The translations under genes and the position numbers were made by a program. This document shows, in pieces, positions 53,547-62,872 of a stretch of 64,000 bases of DNA (positions within the stretch are counted from its first letter, which is position 1; each line of letters opens with the position of its first letter). The notes beneath the pieces were generated by a model. The model was not told where the DNA came from. It did not search any database and saw nothing but the letters and a program-made list of their open reading frames with translations. The stretch covers positions 1,880,595 through 1,944,594 of the forward strand of contig NZ_KV878783.1 of assembly GCF_001890765.1 (NCBI RefSeq), in the 5' to 3' direction. The stretch comes from Spirulina major PCC 6313 (GTDB lineage: Bacteria; Cyanobacteriota; Cyanobacteriia; Cyanobacteriales; Spirulinaceae).

Positions 53547-55814
53547 TTATTGTTTTTGATCGAGAGGGAGTAAACCATCTTCGTTCGAGAAATAGCGGTT
53601 GTAGTAGTAGTAAGACCCTGAGGTAAAGTCTTTCGCTCCATTGGCCACAATGCCGAGGTTAGAGGCATGGGAGACTTTGAGGCTTTCTAGTACTTGTTTG
53701 AGGAACGTCCGATCTGTCCAGCCGAGGCGAACGACGAGCAACATCACGTCACTGTGGGCTGCTAAAAACTTGGCATCAGCCAGACCGAGCATCGGGGGAG
53801 TGTCAAAGATGATCAGATCGTAGCGATCGCGAAACAGTTCCACCAACCCCCGCATTTTTTGTGACGACAGCAACCGCGTCGGATCAGGGGGAATTTGCCC
53901 AGAGGTGAGGATCGAGAGATTATCATCATTGGGCGATCGCTGAATCACATCATCCACCTCCAAATCCATCGAAATCACATGGGATAACCCCCACACATTC
54001 GGTAAATCCGTCATCGCATGAACTTGGGGACGACGCAAATCCGCATCCACAATCAGCACCTTTTGCCCCATCGCCGCCGCCGTCTGCGCCAAATGAATCG
54101 CCGTCGTCGACTTCCCTTCCAACGGCACCGACGAACTCACCACAATCACCTGCAACGGCTTATCCGGCGTAAAAAACGACAAATTCGCATTCAGCGATCG
54201 AAACGCCTCTAAAAACGGAGTCGTTTGATAGCGACGGTTCCCCGCTGGCATCGGCAATGTCTTCTCAATCCCCTGCTTATCCCGAAACTCCTTCCGGTAA
54301 GGCACAACCCCCAACAGCGGCAACTTCACCATGTCCTGAATATCATCCGGCGAATGGAAGCGCACATCCAATTTTTCCGCCACCAACATCGCTCCCGCCC
54401 CCGACAGCAGCCCCGCCATCAACGCCAACATCATCCCCCGCATCACATTGGGCGCGATCGGATAGAGGGGCAACTCCGGCGCATTGAGAATCTCCCAAGA
54501 AATCGTCCGCTGGGCCGCCTCAATTTGCAAATCTTCCTGCACCGACAAAAAGCGATTTAAACTCTCCGTCGCCACATCCAACTGCCGTTTCAAGTCCGTA
54601 TATTGACGATTTAACGTCGCAAAGCGATCCACATCCTGCCGGGCCTGATTTTCCGCCAACGCCAACGCCGCCGATCGCACCGCCAACATCTGTTGCTCAT
54701 TCGTGGCATTAATAAAATCTTGGGTCAATTGCAGCCGAATCGGATTCGGAGAGGCCGCCAACGACTTAATATCCTCACTCACCGCCTCCGACCCCAGCAC
54801 CGTTTCCGCCTCCGCCCGAATTAACGGCAACAACTGTTCCCGCCGCGCCCGCAGCGACACAATCGTCGGATTATTTTCCGTAAATCGAGCCGATTCTAAA
54901 GCCAATTCCGTTTCCAAGGCTTGCAGTTGATTGAGGAGGTTTTGATAGCGAGGCGCTTCGCTCAACGCCGCCACCACCATGGCCTGATCCAGGCCGAGAT
55001 CAATCTGATCTTCAAGCCGGGAGGTGAGAGAGCGGGTTTCATTGAGGGTAGTACGGGTATTGCGCTGCTCGTCAGTAATAGTGCTCAGACGTTCAGCGAC
55101 GCGCTGCCCTTGGGTATTGGGGTCGATAATGTTGTTGGTTTGCCGAAAGGTTTCCAGTTGAGCTTGCAGATCGTTCACCCGTTTTTCCAAAACAGGCAGT
55201 TGCCCTTCAACAAATTCAAGGCCCTTTTGCCGCCCAGTTTGCTGCTCTTGCTGGGAATAGTCAATCATGCCTTCGGCCAACGCCTCCAAGACAAACTTGA
55301 TCTTGTTGGGATCAGAATCTTGGTAGCCGATTTCGATAATCTTAGTCACCCCCAACTGTGCCACGGACAAGCTAGACATCAAGCCACTGTAATCGAGATC
55401 AGGGTATTGGGTTCGGATTTCGTTCAAGATGGGCTGAAGGACGGTGGGACTGCGCAGGACTTCAATTTGGGTTTCATAGTCAAAGTCCGTGCCCAACTGA
55501 CCGATGAGGCGTTGACTAAATTGGTCAAATTGCTGATCGCTGGCGATGGGTTCGACTAAAAGGCGGAATTGACTGCGGTAGAGGGGCGGCTCTTGGAGCA
55601 CGCGCATGCCCATGATCGAACTTACCGCACTCCCCACGAGCAACAAAATCCACCACCGTCGGCGCAACATCGAAAGGGCCAGGCGAAGGTTGAGACTGTC
55701 TTCGTCTGCATTTCCAAAGGTGGGAGGCGCGATCGCATTTCCCGCCCCCGGTTTCGGGGCAAGGGAACCATTACGAGGCGGCAGGGGCGGCTGCGGATTC
55801 AGATTAGGCACCAT
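53547..55814 (-). CDS. Wzc-like exopolysaccharide chain-length regulator and BY-kinase
   Basis: A 755-residue inner-membrane protein. The N-terminal Wzz domain (two spans near 57 and 455, with a large coiled periplasmic part) is followed by a BY-kinase domain: Walker A S-V-P-L-E-G-K-S-T-T near 549, Walker A' V-L-I-V-D-A-D-L-R-R-P and Walker B L-I-I-F-D-T-P-P-M-L. The C-terminus has a Tyr cluster (S-Y-Y-Y-Y-N-R-Y-F) for autophosphorylation. It sits four bases upstream of the Wza-like start, a usual export operon. It would set chain length of the exopolysaccharide. Confidence 0.9.
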   Translation of the reverse strand: MVPNLNPQPPLPPRNGSLAPKPGAGNAIAPPTFGNADEDSLNLRLALSMLRRRWWILLLVGSAVSSIMGMRVLQEPPLYRSQFRLLVEPIASDQQFDQFSQRLIGQLGTDFDYETQIEVLRSPTVLQPILNEIRTQYPDLDYSGLMSSLSVAQLGVTKIIEIGYQDSDPNKIKFVLEALAEGMIDYSQQEQQTGRQKGLEFVEGQLPVLEKRVNDLQAQLETFRQTNNIIDPNTQGQRVAERLSTITDEQRNTRTTLNETRSLTSRLEDQIDLGLDQAMVVAALSEAPRYQNLLNQLQALETELALESARFTENNPTIVSLRARREQLLPLIRAEAETVLGSEAVSEDIKSLAASPNPIRLQLTQDFINATNEQQMLAVRSAALALAENQARQDVDRFATLNRQYTDLKRQLDVATESLNRFLSVQEDLQIEAAQRTISWEILNAPELPLYPIAPNVMRGMMLALMAGLLSGAGAMLVAEKLDVRFHSPDDIQDMVKLPLLGVVPYRKEFRDKQGIEKTLPMPAGNRRYQTTPFLEAFRSLNANLSFFTPDKPLQVIVVSSSVPLEGKSTTAIHLAQTAAAMGQKVLIVDADLRRPQVHAMTDLPNVWGLSHVISMDLEVDDVIQRSPNDDNLSILTSGQIPPDPTRLLSSQKMRGLVELFRDRYDLIIFDTPPMLGLADAKFLAAHSDVMLLVVRLGWTDRTFLKQVLESLKVSHASNLGIVANGAKDFTSGSYYYYNRYFSNEDGLLPLDQKQ

Positions 55815-56562
55815 AGACGATGTGTAGATCTACCCCGATCCGGGGATCAAGACGGTGGCATTTCTTCCCATCATAGTCGCAGGGTTGATGGAGTTACAGA
55901 GGAGAATGGCCAGAAGATGCACGGCCCCAGGTCAAACGCATACGCCCAAGGGAGTGGGGCCGGGGCGCGATCGCTCTGGTTCAATGGGTCAATACCGCTT
56001 GATCCCTATCGATAGACCTTGGCTCAGTCCGATCGCACCACGCCCAGCAGCGTCCTGAAAGTTCTTCAGAGTTTCTAGGATTTTGGGTTATTGATGCCCA
56101 AGCACAAGCTAACAAACCGCTAAACCGGAACGGAATGAGCTGATCAGCATCTAAACTGCATGTCAATGAGCCTGAAGCCCTTGCGGCAAGGAGATCGCCC
56201 TGGAAATTTAAATGGCGATTAGCTTATTAGGTTGTCTATTAATATCAAAGGTTATTCCCATCCATATATAGCAATCCTATTTGATTCATGAACAGGCAGG
56301 GGGCTTAAGCCCCTTGTTGATGAGGAGATCAGATCTCCGCTTGATTTAGGATCGCTATAGTTTGGTGAAGAAGATGGAGGTAGGCGCGATCGCTGACTGT
56401 CCATAGCAGCGATCGCGCCTGAAAATATTACGAAATATCACAAAAGTTGTTACGGTGTTTTGCAACTTTTCGCCCATCGCTGCTAGTCGTCCCCCAGGTC
56501 AAAACCCCTGTGATACCATGCAAACCTGTAGATGATAGTGATTAAGCTATAGGAGAAAAACC
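55815..56562. other. Non-coding region upstream of chlP
   Basis: The 748 bases between divergent genes contain AAGCCCCTTGTT/CAGGGGGCTTAAGC-type short palindromes (56295-56315) and HIP1 sites at 55967 and 56390-56412. TAGGAGA at 56550-56556 is the chlP ribosome site. No gene or RNA was recognised. Confidence 0.45.
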
Positions 56563-57789
56563 TTGGTACTTAGGGTTGCTGTTGTAGGATCAGGCCCGGC
56601 AGGATCTTCGGCCGCTGAAACGTTAGCAAAAGCAGGCATTGAAACCTATTTATTCGAGCGCAAGCTGGATAATGCGAAACCCTGTGGTGGCGCAATTCCC
56701 CTCTGCATGGTGAGTGAATTTGAGCTTCCCCCCGAAATTATCGATCGGCGCGTGCGGAAAATGAAGATGATCTCGCCGTCTAATATTGAGGTCAATATTG
56801 GGCACACTCTCAAAGATGATGAATATATTGGGATGTGCCGCCGTGAAGTGCTTGATGGGTTTATGCGCGATCGCGCTGCATCCTTGGGCGCAACCTTGAT
56901 TAACGGGACGGTGTATCAACTGGATATTCCCAGTAGCGATCGCGAACCCTACACCCTCCACTACGCCGACCATGCCAACGGTGACGGCGGCGTTGGGGAA
57001 ATGAAAACCCTGAAGGTGGATCTCGTCATTGGGGCAGACGGGGCCAACTCCCGGATTGCTAAAGCCATTGATGCCGGGGACTATAACTATGCGATCGCGT
57101 TCCAAGAGCGCATCCGTCTCCCCGAAGACAAAATGGCCTACTACAACGAACTCGCAGAAATGTACGTGGGTGACGATGTCTCCCCGGATTTCTACGCTTG
57201 GGTATTCCCCAAATATGATCACGTCGCCGTCGGCACCGGCACGATGAAAATCAACAAAGCCAAAATCAAACAACTCCAAGCCGGGATTCGCACCCGTGCA
57301 GCCAAACGCTTAGAAGGCGGCGAAATCATTAAAGTCGAAGCCCATCCCATCCCTGAACATCCCCGCCCCCGGCGCGTGGTGGGTCGTGTGGCCCTCGTCG
57401 GTGATGCCGCCGGAACCGTAACCAAATCCTCCGGTGAAGGTATCTATTTCGCGGCAAAATCGGCGCGGATGTGTGCAGAAACCATCGTTGCTGCGAGCAA
57501 TAATGGTCAAACCATCCCCACGGAAGCGGATCTCAAGGGCTACATCAAGCAGTGGGATAAGCAGTACGGCATGACTTACCTTGTGTTGGACTTGCTGCAA
57601 CGGGTGTTTTATCGCACCGATGCGACCCGCGAAGCCTTTGTAGAAATGTGTGCGGATGAGGATGTGCAACGGCTCACCTTTGATAGCTATCTCTATAAAA
57701 CCGTGGTTCCGGCCAATCCCTTGACGCAGATGAAGATCACGGCGAAAACGATTGGGAGTTTACTGCGGGGCAATGCCTTGGCTCCCTAG
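56563..57789 (+). CDS. chlP: Geranylgeranyl diphosphate/geranylgeranyl-chlorophyll reductase
   Basis: A 408-residue flavoprotein that reduces the geranylgeranyl chain to phytyl, for chlorophyll and tocopherol. The start is TTG (V-L-R-V-A-V-V-G-S), supported by AGGAGA six to seven bases upstream and by family length. The FAD loop G-S-G-P-A-G-S-S is at 9-16, and the second motif G-A-D-G-A-N-S and G-D-A-A-G-T-V-T (about 280) match the family. A strong terminator follows. Confidence 0.96.
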   Translation: MVLRVAVVGSGPAGSSAAETLAKAGIETYLFERKLDNAKPCGGAIPLCMVSEFELPPEIIDRRVRKMKMISPSNIEVNIGHTLKDDEYIGMCRREVLDGFMRDRAASLGATLINGTVYQLDIPSSDREPYTLHYADHANGDGGVGEMKTLKVDLVIGADGANSRIAKAIDAGDYNYAIAFQERIRLPEDKMAYYNELAEMYVGDDVSPDFYAWVFPKYDHVAVGTGTMKINKAKIKQLQAGIRTRAAKRLEGGEIIKVEAHPIPEHPRPRRVVGRVALVGDAAGTVTKSSGEGIYFAAKSARMCAETIVAASNNGQTIPTEADLKGYIKQWDKQYGMTYLVLDLLQRVFYRTDATREAFVEMCADEDVQRLTFDSYLYKTVVPANPLTQMKITAKTIGSLLRGNALAP

Positions 57790-57839
57790 GGGCTGAGGTG
57801 CGATCGCCACTGATCACATCATCATTACGATAGATATGC

Positions 57840-57875
57840 GGCGGAGTCCTTCACTATGAAGGACTCCGCCTTTCT
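57840..57875 (+). terminator. Rho-independent terminator after chlP
   Basis: GGCGGAGTCCTT, a seven-base loop and AAGGACTCCGCC are followed by TTTCT. It begins 51 bases after the chlP stop codon. The perfect 12-bp stem makes this a strong candidate. Confidence 0.88.
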
Positions 57876-57959
57876 AGGGACAAGGGGCTGAAACCGCCTT
57901 GTCTGCTTGCATAGGAGGAGACAGGCTATCCCACAGGATTGGTTCAGAATGGTTTGGGT

Positions 57960-58997
57960 TTACGGGGTGGGGTTGGGGTAGCGTTGATGGATGGCTTGGA
58001 TTGCGTTGAGAATTTCCTCGCTGAGGGTGAGATCGGCGCTGGCGATGTTTTCCTGGAGTTGATCGAGGGTGGTGGCTCCGATGATCGTGCTGGTGACCCA
58101 GGGGCGCGATCGCACATAGGCCAACGCCATTTGTGTCAGGCTCAGGCCATACTCAGCGGCAATCTGGGCGTAAGCGTCTACCGCTTCAGCAAAATTGGGC
58201 TTGTTGTAGCGGCGGCTAAACCCTTCAAACTGAGCGATCCGACTTTCAGCAGGGCTGCCGTCGCGGTGTTTCCCGGTTAAAAAGCCAAAGGCGAGAGGAC
58301 TGTAGGCGAGCAAGCCCACACCCTGAAAGCGGCAGGTTTCTGTGAGGTGAATCTCAAAAACGCGGTTGGTGAGATTGTAGGCGTTTTGGAGCGAGACGAT
58401 TTTCGGTAGGTTCAACTCAGCCGCCCAACGACAAAATTCACTGACCCCCCAGGGCGTTTCGTTGCTTAAACCGATGTAGCGCACCTTGCCCGCTGCGACG
58501 AATTCGCCGAGGACTTGCAATTGCTCCGCAATGGGAACGCTGGGGCGTTCTTGGCTGGGGTCGTAGTCCGGTGCGCCGAAGAGGGGAACGTAGCGATCGG
58601 GCCAATGGAGTTGATAGAGGTCTACATAATCGGTTTGGAGACGGTTGAGGCTGGCGTGTAGAGCCTGTTCGAGGTTGGGGCGGTTGAGGCAGCGATCGCG
58701 CCCCCGAATCCAGGGCATCCGATCCGTCGGCCCGGCGGCTTTGGTGGCGAGGATGAAGCGATCGCGCTGTTGATGTTTCAGCCATTCCCCCACATAGGTT
58801 TCGGTGCTGCCGTAGGTTTCGGCGTGGGCGGGGACGGGGTACATTTCGGCGGTGTCGATGAAGTTAATCCCCTGGGCGATCGCGGCATCCAGTTGGGCAT
58901 GGGCTTGAGCGATCGTATTTTGCTGCCCAAAGGTCATCGTGCCCAAACACAGGGCCGAAACCGTGAGATCACTCGTACCGAGACTGCGATAATCCAT
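57960..58997 (-). CDS. Aldo/keto reductase (Tas/YajO-like)
   Basis: A 345-residue NADPH-dependent reductase. The start at 58997 gives M-D-Y-R-S-L-G-T-S-D-L-T-V-S; the upstream in-frame extension has no family support. The AKR motifs are F-I-D-T-A-E-M-Y near 46-53 (Asp and Tyr of the tetrad), and D-L-Y-Q-L-H-W-P-D-R, with N-E-T-P-W-G-V near 190. The Tas-like Y-V-D-L-Y-Q-L-H-W-P and V-S-L-Q-N-A-Y-N-L-T mark the subfamily. Substrate unknown. Confidence 0.9.
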   Translation of the reverse strand: MDYRSLGTSDLTVSALCLGTMTFGQQNTIAQAHAQLDAAIAQGINFIDTAEMYPVPAHAETYGSTETYVGEWLKHQQRDRFILATKAAGPTDRMPWIRGRDRCLNRPNLEQALHASLNRLQTDYVDLYQLHWPDRYVPLFGAPDYDPSQERPSVPIAEQLQVLGEFVAAGKVRYIGLSNETPWGVSEFCRWAAELNLPKIVSLQNAYNLTNRVFEIHLTETCRFQGVGLLAYSPLAFGFLTGKHRDGSPAESRIAQFEGFSRRYNKPNFAEAVDAYAQIAAEYGLSLTQMALAYVRSRPWVTSTIIGATTLDQLQENIASADLTLSEEILNAIQAIHQRYPNPTP

Positions 58998-59128
58998 GTT
59001 GCATTGTTCCTCATTTCTTCCATTCTTCCTTACTCTCCCCGGCTTCCTCAACCTGACCCCAAACCTCTGCAATCCAGCGGGTATGATAGAGCAGAAGCGT
59101 TTGGCGTTCAACCCCGCCCAGATCCACC

Positions 59129-59413
59129 ATGACCCAAGACCCCCAGCAACCCAGCGATCAAAGCCCCGATATTCCCCCCGACTTGGAATACGAGCAGGAT
59201 TTAATTGACTATTCCGCCGCCTTTCAAAGTGTGAATGATCTAACCGAGTTGGGCAATGCCGCGATTCAAGCGGGGTTGATCGCAGGCCATGGCTACCATA
59301 GCGGCAAATACGAAATCCTCTGCAACGGCGAAGCACTTCTGTTTACCCCAGAAGAAGCGGAAGCCTACCTCAAATCCTTGTTTGAGCAAACCGAGTCCGA
59401 TTCCCCCGGATAA
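59129..59413 (+). CDS. Small conserved hypothetical protein
   Basis: A 94-residue acidic protein with no named domain. A Gln/Pro-rich start is followed by a helical region (Y-E-Q-D-L-I-D-Y-S-A-A-F-Q) and a compact end with G-E-A-L-L-F-T-P-E-E-A-E-A-Y-L-K. The gene begins 131 bases from the reductase start on the opposite strand and 89 before gatA. It looks like a real gene by codon use and length, but no role is known. Confidence 0.7.
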   Translation: MTQDPQQPSDQSPDIPPDLEYEQDLIDYSAAFQSVNDLTELGNAAIQAGLIAGHGYHSGKYEILCNGEALLFTPEEAEAYLKSLFEQTESDSPG

Positions 59414-59502
59414 TTCCCGTTTGCGGTGCGATCGCCTGATCATCCCGCTCCAGAACCTAGTACACTGAGAACTGGTCTAGATTCTCAACCGCAGAGACCC
59501 GC

Positions 59503-60969
59503 ATGCCATCTATTCGCGAGCTACATAAACAACTTGTCCGCAAAGAACGATCCGCCGTTGAAATTACCACCGAAGCCCTAGCCCGGATCGAAGCCCTAGA
59601 GCCAAAACTACACAGCTTCCTTCACATCACCGCCGAAGCTGCGATCGCCCAAGCCCAGCGAGTGGACGCGCAGATCGCCGCTGGCGAAGAGATCAGCCTC
59701 CTGGCCGGTGTCCCCATCGCCATCAAAGACAACCTTTGCACCGCCGGAATTCCCACCACCTGCGGTTCGCGCATCCTTGAAAACTTCATCCCCCCCTACG
59801 ACTCCACCGTCACCCGCAAATTAAAAGCAGCCGGGGCCGTCATGGTGGGCAAAACAAACCTTGATGAGTTTGCCATGGGCAGCTCCACGGAAAACTCCGG
59901 CTACGGTCGCACCTGTAACCCGTGGGACCTAGAGCGCGTTCCGGGCGGATCATCCGGCGGATCAGCCGCAGCCGTCGCCGGTCGCCAATGCCCGATCGCC
60001 CTCGGTTCCGACACGGGCGGCTCGATCCGTCAACCCGCCTCCCTCTGTGGCGTGGTGGGGCTGAAACCCACCTATGGCCTCGTGTCCCGCTTTGGCTTGG
60101 TGGCCTATGCCTCCTCGTTGGATCAGATTGGCCCCTTTGCGCGATCCGTCGAAGATGCGGCCATTTTGTTAGAAGCGATCGCCGGTCACGACCCCAACGA
60201 CTCCACCAGCCTCAAGGTCGAAATTCCCGACTACGCCAAACTGCTGCGTCCCAATTTTCGCCCCAAATCTCGCCTCCGCATCGGCATCATCAAAGAAACC
60301 TTTGGCAGTGGCCTCGAAACCGTCGTCGAAGAAGCCGTCAAGAAAGCGATCGAAGTCCTCCAAGAACTCGGCGCAGAAATTCAAGTCATCTCCTGCCCCC
60401 GTTTTGACTACGGCCTCCCCGCCTACTACATCATCGCCCCCTCCGAAGCCTCCGCCAACCTCGCCCGCTACGATGCCGTCAAATACGGCATCCGCGCCGA
60501 CGATGCCGACAACCTCCTCGATATGTACAAAAATACCCGCGCCCAAGGCTTCGGCACCGAAGTCAAGCGCCGGATCATGCTCGGAACCTACGCCCTCTCC
60601 GCTGGCTACTACGACGCTTACTATCTCAAAGCCCAAAAAGTCCGCACCCTGATCAAGCAAGACTTTGACGCTGCCTTTGAAAAAGTCGATATTCTCGTCT
60701 CCCCCACCTCCCCCAGCACCGCCTTCAAAGCTGGGGAAAAAACCGACGACCCCCTCACGATGTACCTCTCCGACCTCATGACCATCCCCGTCAACCTCGC
60801 AGGCTTGCCCGCCCTCAGCATCCCCTGCGGCTTTGATGAAAACGGCCTCCCCATCGGCATGCAGTTAATCGGTAAAGTCCTCCGCGAAGACATCCTCTTC
60901 CAAGTGGCCCACGCCTACGAGCAGTCCACCGAATGGCATCTCCACACCCCTAATTTACTGCCGTCCTAA
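59503..60969 (+). CDS. gatA: Glutamyl-tRNA(Gln) amidotransferase subunit A
   Basis: A 488-residue amidase that frees ammonia from glutamine for amidation of misacylated Glu-tRNA(Gln) with GatB and GatC. The Ser-cisSer-Lys triad is K75 (A-I-K-D-N), S150 (P-G-G-S-S-G-G-S) and S174 (D-T-G-G-S-I). The enzyme is complete. A hairpin terminator follows at 60991. Confidence 0.97.
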   Translation: MPSIRELHKQLVRKERSAVEITTEALARIEALEPKLHSFLHITAEAAIAQAQRVDAQIAAGEEISLLAGVPIAIKDNLCTAGIPTTCGSRILENFIPPYDSTVTRKLKAAGAVMVGKTNLDEFAMGSSTENSGYGRTCNPWDLERVPGGSSGGSAAAVAGRQCPIALGSDTGGSIRQPASLCGVVGLKPTYGLVSRFGLVAYASSLDQIGPFARSVEDAAILLEAIAGHDPNDSTSLKVEIPDYAKLLRPNFRPKSRLRIGIIKETFGSGLETVVEEAVKKAIEVLQELGAEIQVISCPRFDYGLPAYYIIAPSEASANLARYDAVKYGIRADDADNLLDMYKNTRAQGFGTEVKRRIMLGTYALSAGYYDAYYLKAQKVRTLIKQDFDAAFEKVDILVSPTSPSTAFKAGEKTDDPLTMYLSDLMTIPVNLAGLPALSIPCGFDENGLPIGMQLIGKVLREDILFQVAHAYEQSTEWHLHTPNLLPS

Positions 60970-60990
60970 GCTCATCGTCTTTACGGTTGT

Positions 60991-61022
60991 AAAAGCCCGA
61001 TTGAATTGCAATCGGGCTTTTT
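60991..61022 (+). terminator. Rho-independent terminator after gatA
   Basis: AAAAGCCCGATTG, a short loop and CAATCGGGCTTTTT form a near-perfect stem with a T-run. It lies 22 bases past the gatA stop. Confidence 0.92.
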
Positions 61023-61081
61023 AGTCAGTGTTTAGGGTTGGTGACGCTAGATTAAGGACAAAGAATTTTGGCGCGATCGCT

Positions 61082-61420
61082 ATGTCTCCATCCACAGCAC
61101 CCCCAACCTTCGATGCTGCAACCATCATCCAAATTTTAGGCAACCAACCCCATCTCTTTAAACAATTTCACATCAAGCGTCTCGCCTTATTTGGTTCCGT
61201 CGCCCGCAATGAAGCTACTCCCACCAGTGATTTAGATTTTCTCGTGGAATTTCAGACCGATTTAACCCTAAATGTCTACATGAATTTGAAATTTTTTCTA
61301 GAGGATTTATTTCAAAAAAAGGTGGATTTAGTGATACCCACCGATCTCAAACCTATGATTAAAGAAACCATTCTCAACGAAGCAATTTATATCCCATCAA
61401 CGGAGTCTCTATCTGAATGA
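61082..61420 (+). CDS. MNT-type nucleotidyltransferase antitoxin (MntA-like)
   Basis: A 112-residue minimal nucleotidyltransferase. The ATG at 61082 is used; an upstream frame adds a less likely lead. The polymerase-beta motif G-S-V-A-R-N-E-A-T-P-T-S-D-L-D (38-52) holds the first two Asp; the third is D82 (K-V-D-L-V). In HEPN-MNT pairs this antitoxin blocks the HEPN ribonuclease, in some cases by AMPylating it. The HEPN frame starts to overlap its 3' end but is cut by an IS, so the antitoxin is probably orphaned. Confidence 0.88.
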   Translation: MSPSTAPPTFDAATIIQILGNQPHLFKQFHIKRLALFGSVARNEATPTSDLDFLVEFQTDLTLNVYMNLKFFLEDLFQKKVDLVIPTDLKPMIKETILNEAIYIPSTESLSE

Positions 61421-61487
61421 TATTTTGAGTAGTATCGCTAAGATTCAAAACTATGCAGGTCATTTAACCTATGAAGCATTAATTGCT
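61402..61487 (+). pseudogene. HepT-like HEPN toxin, N-terminal fragment, cut by an ISKra4-like element
   Basis: In a frame different from the MNT gene the sequence reads R-S-L-Y-L-N-D-I-L-S-S-I-A-K-I-Q-N-Y, then A-G-H-L-T-Y-E-A-L-I-A, the start of DUF86/HepT proteins (L-x-D-I-L-x-A-I-x-x-I). No canonical start is seen; an ATA where an ATG is expected may be a lost start. The frame is broken at the GGGAGCATCC end of the element at 61488. The RX4-6H ribonuclease motif would lie beyond the break and is missing. Confidence 0.72.
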
Positions 61488-61673
61488 GGGAGCATCCCAC
61501 TTATGACATGAGTATTTATACTTGGTATTGACAGAGATGGGAAAGTAGAGAGAAACAGAACAATGAACTCAGCCCAAGAACGAAAACTCAAATACCATCT
61601 CAAAGAAGTTGCTAAGCTTCTCAAAGAAGACACCCCAGAGGCGCAACTGCAAGACTTTGAGAGCATCGAACTA
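61488..61673 (+). mobile_element. ISKra4-like element, 5' fragment (plus orientation)
   Basis: The end GGGAGCATCCCACTTATGAC and the first about 37 codons of the ISKra4-type transposase (M-N-S-A-Q-E-R-K-L-K) appear identical over about 185 bp to the reverse complement of 63680-63864. The IS630 element starts at its break (GAACTA). It is a truncated copy, 5' part only. Confidence 0.85.
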
Positions 61674-61681
61674 GTGTCCAG

Positions 61682-62308
61682 TCAACAATCAATTGACGGA
61701 TAGAGATGTTGTAATTTTAGCCTGGCATCAGCCGTTGTAAATCGCCAATCAATCCATGTTTCCTGATGATTGCGCTCGTCTTGCCAGGCATCCACTTCAC
61801 GCTTGAGTGTCTCCTGATCAGGAATCCGGCGACTTAAGCACTGACGACTCAAAACACTCAGTTCAATCTCGGCCATATTCAGCCAACTGCCATGTTTGGG
61901 GGTATGGCAGAATTCCAATCGACTCAAGATGCGTTGTGCTTCTGCCGGTTCAAAGGCTTTGTAGAGTGAGGCCGGGGAATGAGTATTGAGATTATCCTGA
62001 ATGACAATGATTTTTTGGGCTTGGGCGTAATCGATATCCACTAACGTTTTGAGCAAGTGGGCATAATCTACTGCGGTGCGACGCTCTGTGACCGTCACGC
62101 GCCGCCACCCAATCATCGGTTCACAGACCATAAACAGGTTGGCTGTCCCGTTGCGCTCATATTCATAATCCACCCGTTCGGGCTGCCCCGGTTGAGCCGG
62201 AATGGGTAGGCGGGTTTCTTTGACTAACTGTTTGCTCGCTTCATCAATGCAAATCACAGGCATGTTTGGGGTGTAATCCGTCTGATAGACCGTCAAGACT
62301 GCCTCCAT
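61682..62308 (-). CDS. IS630 transposase, catalytic half (OrfB)
   Basis: The 208-residue frame carries the DDE core: V-I-C-I-D-E-A-S (first Asp), I-V-I-Q-D-N-L-N-T-H (second Asp) and H-G-S-W-L-N-M-A-E-I-E (Glu). It begins at an internal ATG; the natural product would be made by a -1 shift from OrfA. The coding end is near the IS terminus. Confidence 0.88.
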   Translation of the reverse strand: MEAVLTVYQTDYTPNMPVICIDEASKQLVKETRLPIPAQPGQPERVDYEYERNGTANLFMVCEPMIGWRRVTVTERRTAVDYAHLLKTLVDIDYAQAQKIIVIQDNLNTHSPASLYKAFEPAEAQRILSRLEFCHTPKHGSWLNMAEIELSVLSRQCLSRRIPDQETLKREVDAWQDERNHQETWIDWRFTTADARLKLQHLYPSIDC

Positions 62309-62343
62309 ATGCCAGACAAACTCTGCGCTTTGGCTCGGTGGAA

Positions 62344-62811
62344 TTACCCAACAGCTTTGTCGCCAGGGTTGGAGTTCGTTTTTTTTAGCAGTTGCCGCAC
62401 GCTTTCATGGCTGATGTCATCGACATAGTCCAACTCCACCATCTGCTGTGCTAATAAACGTAACGTCCATCGCCCCTGACCTGCGGGCGGTTCACTACAG
62501 CACAACGCCACTAAGTGTGCCTCCGTTGTGCCATCCAACTTTCGGGGGCGACGGGGATGGGGACGAGGGCTTAAGGCTGCCTCTAGCCCCTCTTCGACAA
62601 ATCGTTTCCGCACTCGCTCAATGGTTCTAAGGCTAATATCAAGGGCTTCTTTTATATCCTGATCTCGCCAACCGGGGGATTGCTGGCAATCGGCTTTGAG
62701 GAGAATTCGGGCATGATTGATCAGAGCCGCAGCTCGTTTCCCCGTGGTGACAATTTCCTGGAGGTTTTGTCGTTCTTCGTCACTTAAGCGCACAACGTAT
62801 TTTTTGACCAT
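62344..62811 (-). CDS. IS630 transposase, DNA-binding half (OrfA)
   Basis: A 155-residue frame with helix-turn-helix segments (W-R-D-Q-D-I-K-E-A-L-D-I-S-L-R-T-I-E-R) near 45-64. It ends shortly after an A8 run. A -1 shift at AAAAAAAAC joins it to the catalytic half (K-K-N-E-L-Q-P-W-R-Q-S-C-W-V-I-P-P), as in other IS630 elements. Whether the shift is programmed or from decay cannot be told from sequence alone. Confidence 0.85.
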   Translation of the reverse strand: MVKKYVVRLSDEERQNLQEIVTTGKRAAALINHARILLKADCQQSPGWRDQDIKEALDISLRTIERVRKRFVEEGLEAALSPRPHPRRPRKLDGTTEAHLVALCCSEPPAGQGRWTLRLLAQQMVELDYVDDISHESVRQLLKKTNSNPGDKAVG

Positions 62812-62872
62812 GTCAGCCTTGGTTTGAACACTGACTTCATCTTACTCTTCTCACTCGGCACTATCTCTTTGA

